Positions 4,643-6,685 of a stretch of 6,685 nt of DNA are shown here, piece after piece. Source of the DNA: an uncultured Planctomycetaceae bacterium. GTDB lineage: Bacteria; Planctomycetota; Planctomycetia; Planctomycetales; Planctomycetaceae. Position numbers and translations under genes: made by a program. The notes below the pieces were generated by a model. That model ran no database searches and had not been told where the DNA came from. It saw only the letters and a list, made by a program, of their open reading frames with translations. How positions within the stretch are numbered: the stretch's first letter is position 1; every line of letters starts with the position of its first letter. The DNA lies in contig CALFYU010000604.1 of NCBI GenBank assembly GCA_937952455.1, forward strand, positions 1 to 6,685, given 5' to 3'.

Positions 4643-5995
4643 CTATTCGTGTTGATGCGGTCCTTCCGGCGCGCTGCGGCCATGCCGCCACAAGTCGTAT
4701 CGGACCGACCACGGCAAGTCTGCGGCGTCGCTGTCTGTCCATGCACCGTCGCGGAACTCTTCGCATCCAACGAGTTCGCCTCTTTTAAACGTCATCCGCG
4801 ACTGTTTGGCGCCGTCGGTCGTGTGTGAGGTCCATACACCCTCCATGTACCCATCTTTCCATTCTCCATACATATGTACCGTATCGCCGCCAAATACATA
4901 GGATTTCTGAACGCCGTGATAGAATCCGTCGTCGGAAACATCCACCTCGATGATCTTTTTCCCGAGTACAGAGACCGTCGCCCGTTGTTGTTGGGTTCCG
5001 TCTGCCAGTGGAATCGCCGATACGTGTTCTTCGGGATAAGTCATCAGGCCGATGATCGCGATAACAATCATCACAAAGGCCGCCGCATAAGCAGTCAGCG
5101 ACGCCAAGATTGTCCCTAGCCCCGCGCGTTTGGCCATCACACGCTCCCAAATGGAACGTACCGCCCAGGCATCCATGCCGAACCGCAGCGCCACAGGGAC
5201 GTGCTGCCGTAATTCATTGACGATCATCGCGGCCGACATTATGGAAATTTCGCCGCGGGACTGGGCCCCCTCCTGTTCAGGGAAATGGTCATGCAGCCGC
5301 TGTGCGATGCTGTCAAATCGAAAGTTGACCGACGTCCAATACAATGATCCCAATCCAAGGATGACCGTAAACTCCATCCCCAAAAGCCAACCACCAAGCG
5401 CGAGCGCCGAAGCCAACGGTACTTGAACCAGCACCATCAAATACCGGCAGCGCACAAGGATGACTCGCTGCAGTAATCGGCCGCCATCGAAGGGCAGGCA
5501 GGGCAGCAGCGAGATCGTATTGAAGGCCAGGAAATAGATAGCCGCGTAAAATAGCGAATGCGAGAACTCCAGCACCGCCAAACACGACAATGCCAGGGCA
5601 ATGAAAAGTCCCGGCAGCGGCCCCAGCAAGATGACAACCGCTTCGCGCAGCGGCGAGGAATGTGTCCTTACGCCTTGGGCCGAGTCCGATAAAAAGGGTA
5701 GGAATAGCATGCCGACCGCGCGATAACCGCAAAGCCGCATCCCGACATAGTGCCCTAACTCGTGAATCAAGAGAACGGCCATGAAATACACGGTCGTGGG
5801 GCGGGTCAGTTTTAGTACGCCGGTAAGGTTCAACAACACCAAGACCGCACCTACCGCGAGCGCGAAGCGGAACTTTTTGCGTTGCCAGTTCTCGACGTCA
5901 TTGACCTTGGCGTACGTCTCGAAGAAGCGCGCATCGAGAACCGAGGCCGCGTTGTATCCCGCGTGTCCGCGTTCTTTGACCGTCACATCAGACAT
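4643..5995 (-). CDS. M50-family (site-2 protease-like) membrane metalloprotease with C-terminal MORN-like tail
   Basis: 450-residue integral membrane protein that would cleave substrates within or near the membrane using zinc. Catalytic motifs are intact: HELGH (His78, Glu79, His82) inside a hydrophobic segment and LPFDGGRLL (167-175; Asp170 the third zinc ligand, the variant of NPxDG common in this family). Hydrophobic segments lie at about 43-63, 67-84, 117-142, 145-166, 187-222 (probably two) and 296-319. A soluble linker (about 223-290) separates the core from the last helix. The C-terminal 130 residues hold a MORN-like unit, YGEWKDGYMEGVW (376-388), then a related MTFKRGELVG (401-410), resembling YwqK/MORN repeats. 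No PDZ domain is visible. The start is backed by AGGAAG with 9 nt spacing. No anti-sigma or other obvious substrate gene is adjacent. Confidence 0.92.
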   Translation of the reverse strand: MSDVTVKERGHAGYNAASVLDARFFETYAKVNDVENWQRKKFRFALAVGAVLVLLNLTGVLKLTRPTTVYFMAVLLIHELGHYVGMRLCGYRAVGMLFLPFLSDSAQGVRTHSSPLREAVVILLGPLPGLFIALALSCLAVLEFSHSLFYAAIYFLAFNTISLLPCLPFDGGRLLQRVILVRCRYLMVLVQVPLASALALGGWLLGMEFTVILGLGSLYWTSVNFRFDSIAQRLHDHFPEQEGAQSRGEISIMSAAMIVNELRQHVPVALRFGMDAWAVRSIWERVMAKRAGLGTILASLTAYAAAFVMIVIAIIGLMTYPEEHVSAIPLADGTQQQRATVSVLGKKIIEVDVSDDGFYHGVQKSYVFGGDTVHMYGEWKDGYMEGVWTSHTTDGAKQSRMTFKRGELVGCEEFRDGAWTDSDAADLPWSVRYDLWRHGRSAPEGPHQHE

Positions 5996-6025
5996 CGAGC
6001 CGGACTTCCTGCTTTCGCCGCGAAT

Positions 6026-6102
6026 AAGGTGACCGAAACGTCTGCACGCGCTCCAAGCGGCCAGCCTTTCTCGACGGGGAGCGCCCGCGTTTCAGTTACT
6101 TT
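6026..6102. repeat. 77-bp imperfect palindromic element between acyl-CoA dehydrogenase and M50 genes
   Basis: The outer arms AAGGTGACCGAAACG (6026-6040) and the complement of CGTTTCAGTTACTTT (6088-6102) match at 12 of 15 positions; two mismatches are G-U pairable in one RNA strand and the third in the other. Inner arms GCGCTCC (6048-6054) and GGAGCGC (6078-6084) pair perfectly over 7 bp, leaving a 23-nt loop. It lies in the 176-bp gap, about 30 bp before the M50 start. It could be a REP/MITE-like element or a structured leader; there is no T-tract for a terminator. Confidence 0.5.
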
Positions 6103-6171
6103 ACCCGGCCAAGAGGGTCGGCACCACCGCGCGCTGTGAAAAACGTGACGAGGAACATGAGGGCCGGTCAA

Positions 6172-6685
6172 TTACCCCAGCCAAGCGTCGGCCGTCTTGG
6201 TATACGCGTCGTCATCGTTGTCCGCGATCGCCGCCAATCGGGCGCGATTGCGGCGTTCGGCGATCTTGAGATACAAGAGACCCGTTTGCAGATCTCGGGC
6301 CGTTTCGGGTTCGTCGAGGCTTCCCGCGGCGACCAGCGCCATCAGCCGCGAATAAACGCAACTCGCCATGAACAACTCCGTGCCGATGTCGCCGATCCGG
6401 CCGTGATGATATTGCCGGTCCAGAATCGCCTCGCGATACTTCATCAGCAATCCCTGGCATGCGCGGCCGAATTGCACGATCTGGCGACCCAGCGCACCGG
6501 CCGCCGGCTGCAGCCGCGCGTGAGGCACCGGCAATTGCGCCCTTGCCCACATGCGGCTCGCTGAGGAAGCCGCAAAGTCCCAAAGTTTTCCGGCTCCCGT
6601 GAACGGGTTCTTGGCCGCTTGTTGGACTTCGTGGAGGTTCATTCCCACGCCGCGCAGCCCGACCATGGCGATAAACGAACGTAAC
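6172..6685 (-). CDS. Acyl-CoA dehydrogenase, C-terminal part (VLCAD/ACAD9-like), truncated by window edge
   Basis: The frame is open through the right edge (upstream codons read LRSFIA before MVGLRGVGMNL), so the ATG at 6666 is internal and about 170 C-terminal residues are seen. The piece FIAMVGLRGVGMNL...AAKNPFTGAGKLWDFA resembles the extension after the catalytic core in very-long-chain-type acyl-CoA dehydrogenases (compare the KNPFGNAG segment of VLCAD/ACAD9). The helical region QIVQFGRACQGLLMKYREAILDRQYHHGRIGDIGTELFMASCVYSRL fits the acyl-CoA dehydrogenase C-terminal bundle that supports dimer or membrane contact. The enzyme oxidises acyl-CoA at the alpha-beta bond using FAD during fatty-acid beta-oxidation; the FAD and catalytic Glu regions are outside the window. 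It ends ...DNDDDAYTKTADAWLG with TAA at 6174-6172. The family is confident, the chain-length preference is not. Confidence 0.85.
   Translation of the reverse strand, partial: LRSFIAMVGLRGVGMNLHEVQQAAKNPFTGAGKLWDFAASSASRMWARAQLPVPHARLQPAAGALGRQIVQFGRACQGLLMKYREAILDRQYHHGRIGDIGTELFMASCVYSRLMALVAAGSLDEPETARDLQTGLLYLKIAERRNRARLAAIADNDDDAYTKTADAWLG

Noticed and set aside
4452..4766. Minus-strand 104-codon frame overlapping the end of the M50 gene
   Set aside because: Starts inside the M50 gene in another frame, is very Arg-rich and has no domain or ribosome site.

Overview
The window looks like ordinary chromosomal DNA of a free-living, moderately GC-rich bacterium (roughly 57-58% GC by eye). Planctomycetota is the best guess. 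The grounds are a short exported protein resembling small secreted proteins of that phylum, a VLCAD/ACAD9-like acyl-CoA dehydrogenase with a long C-terminal extension, and generous intergenic gaps. This is inference from protein style; there is no rRNA marker. I see no phage, transposase, CRISPR array, tRNA or rRNA.

Layout from left to right. On the minus strand at 8-295 is the N-terminus of class II fumarase. It is cut by an in-frame TAA at a position where the family normally continues ...DD(E/Q)FP..., and the FP codons still follow in frame. Divergent from it, on the plus strand, is a complete class I/II PLP aminotransferase (start preferred at 554, stop at 1678). It converges on a YaiI/YqxD-family (DUF188) PIN-like protein (1715-2173, minus). 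That gene is divergent from a VOC/glyoxalase-fold protein (2320-2718, plus); the gap between them holds two back-to-back sigma70-like promoters whose -35 boxes overlap. The VOC gene converges on the small exported protein (2738-3223, minus).

The second half reads entirely leftward: an acyl-CoA dehydrogenase C-terminus (6172 to the window edge), a membrane site-2 (M50) metalloprotease with a C-terminal MORN-like tail (4643-5995), a possible single-pass small membrane protein (about 4135-4356), a stand-alone Hpt phosphotransfer protein (3604-3918) and the exported protein. The gaps between them (176, 286, 216 and 380 bp) are too long for a tight operon. They contain several inverted repeats: a 77-bp imperfect palindrome at 6026-6102 and a run of three hairpins at 3976-4096.

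No multi-gene system emerges. The functions are unrelated housekeeping or accessory ones: TCA cycle, amino-acid metabolism, fatty-acid oxidation, intramembrane proteolysis and phosphorelay. The observations most worth following up are the fumarase nonsense codon, the M50-MORN architecture, the structured intergenic elements and the shared -35 divergent promoter.
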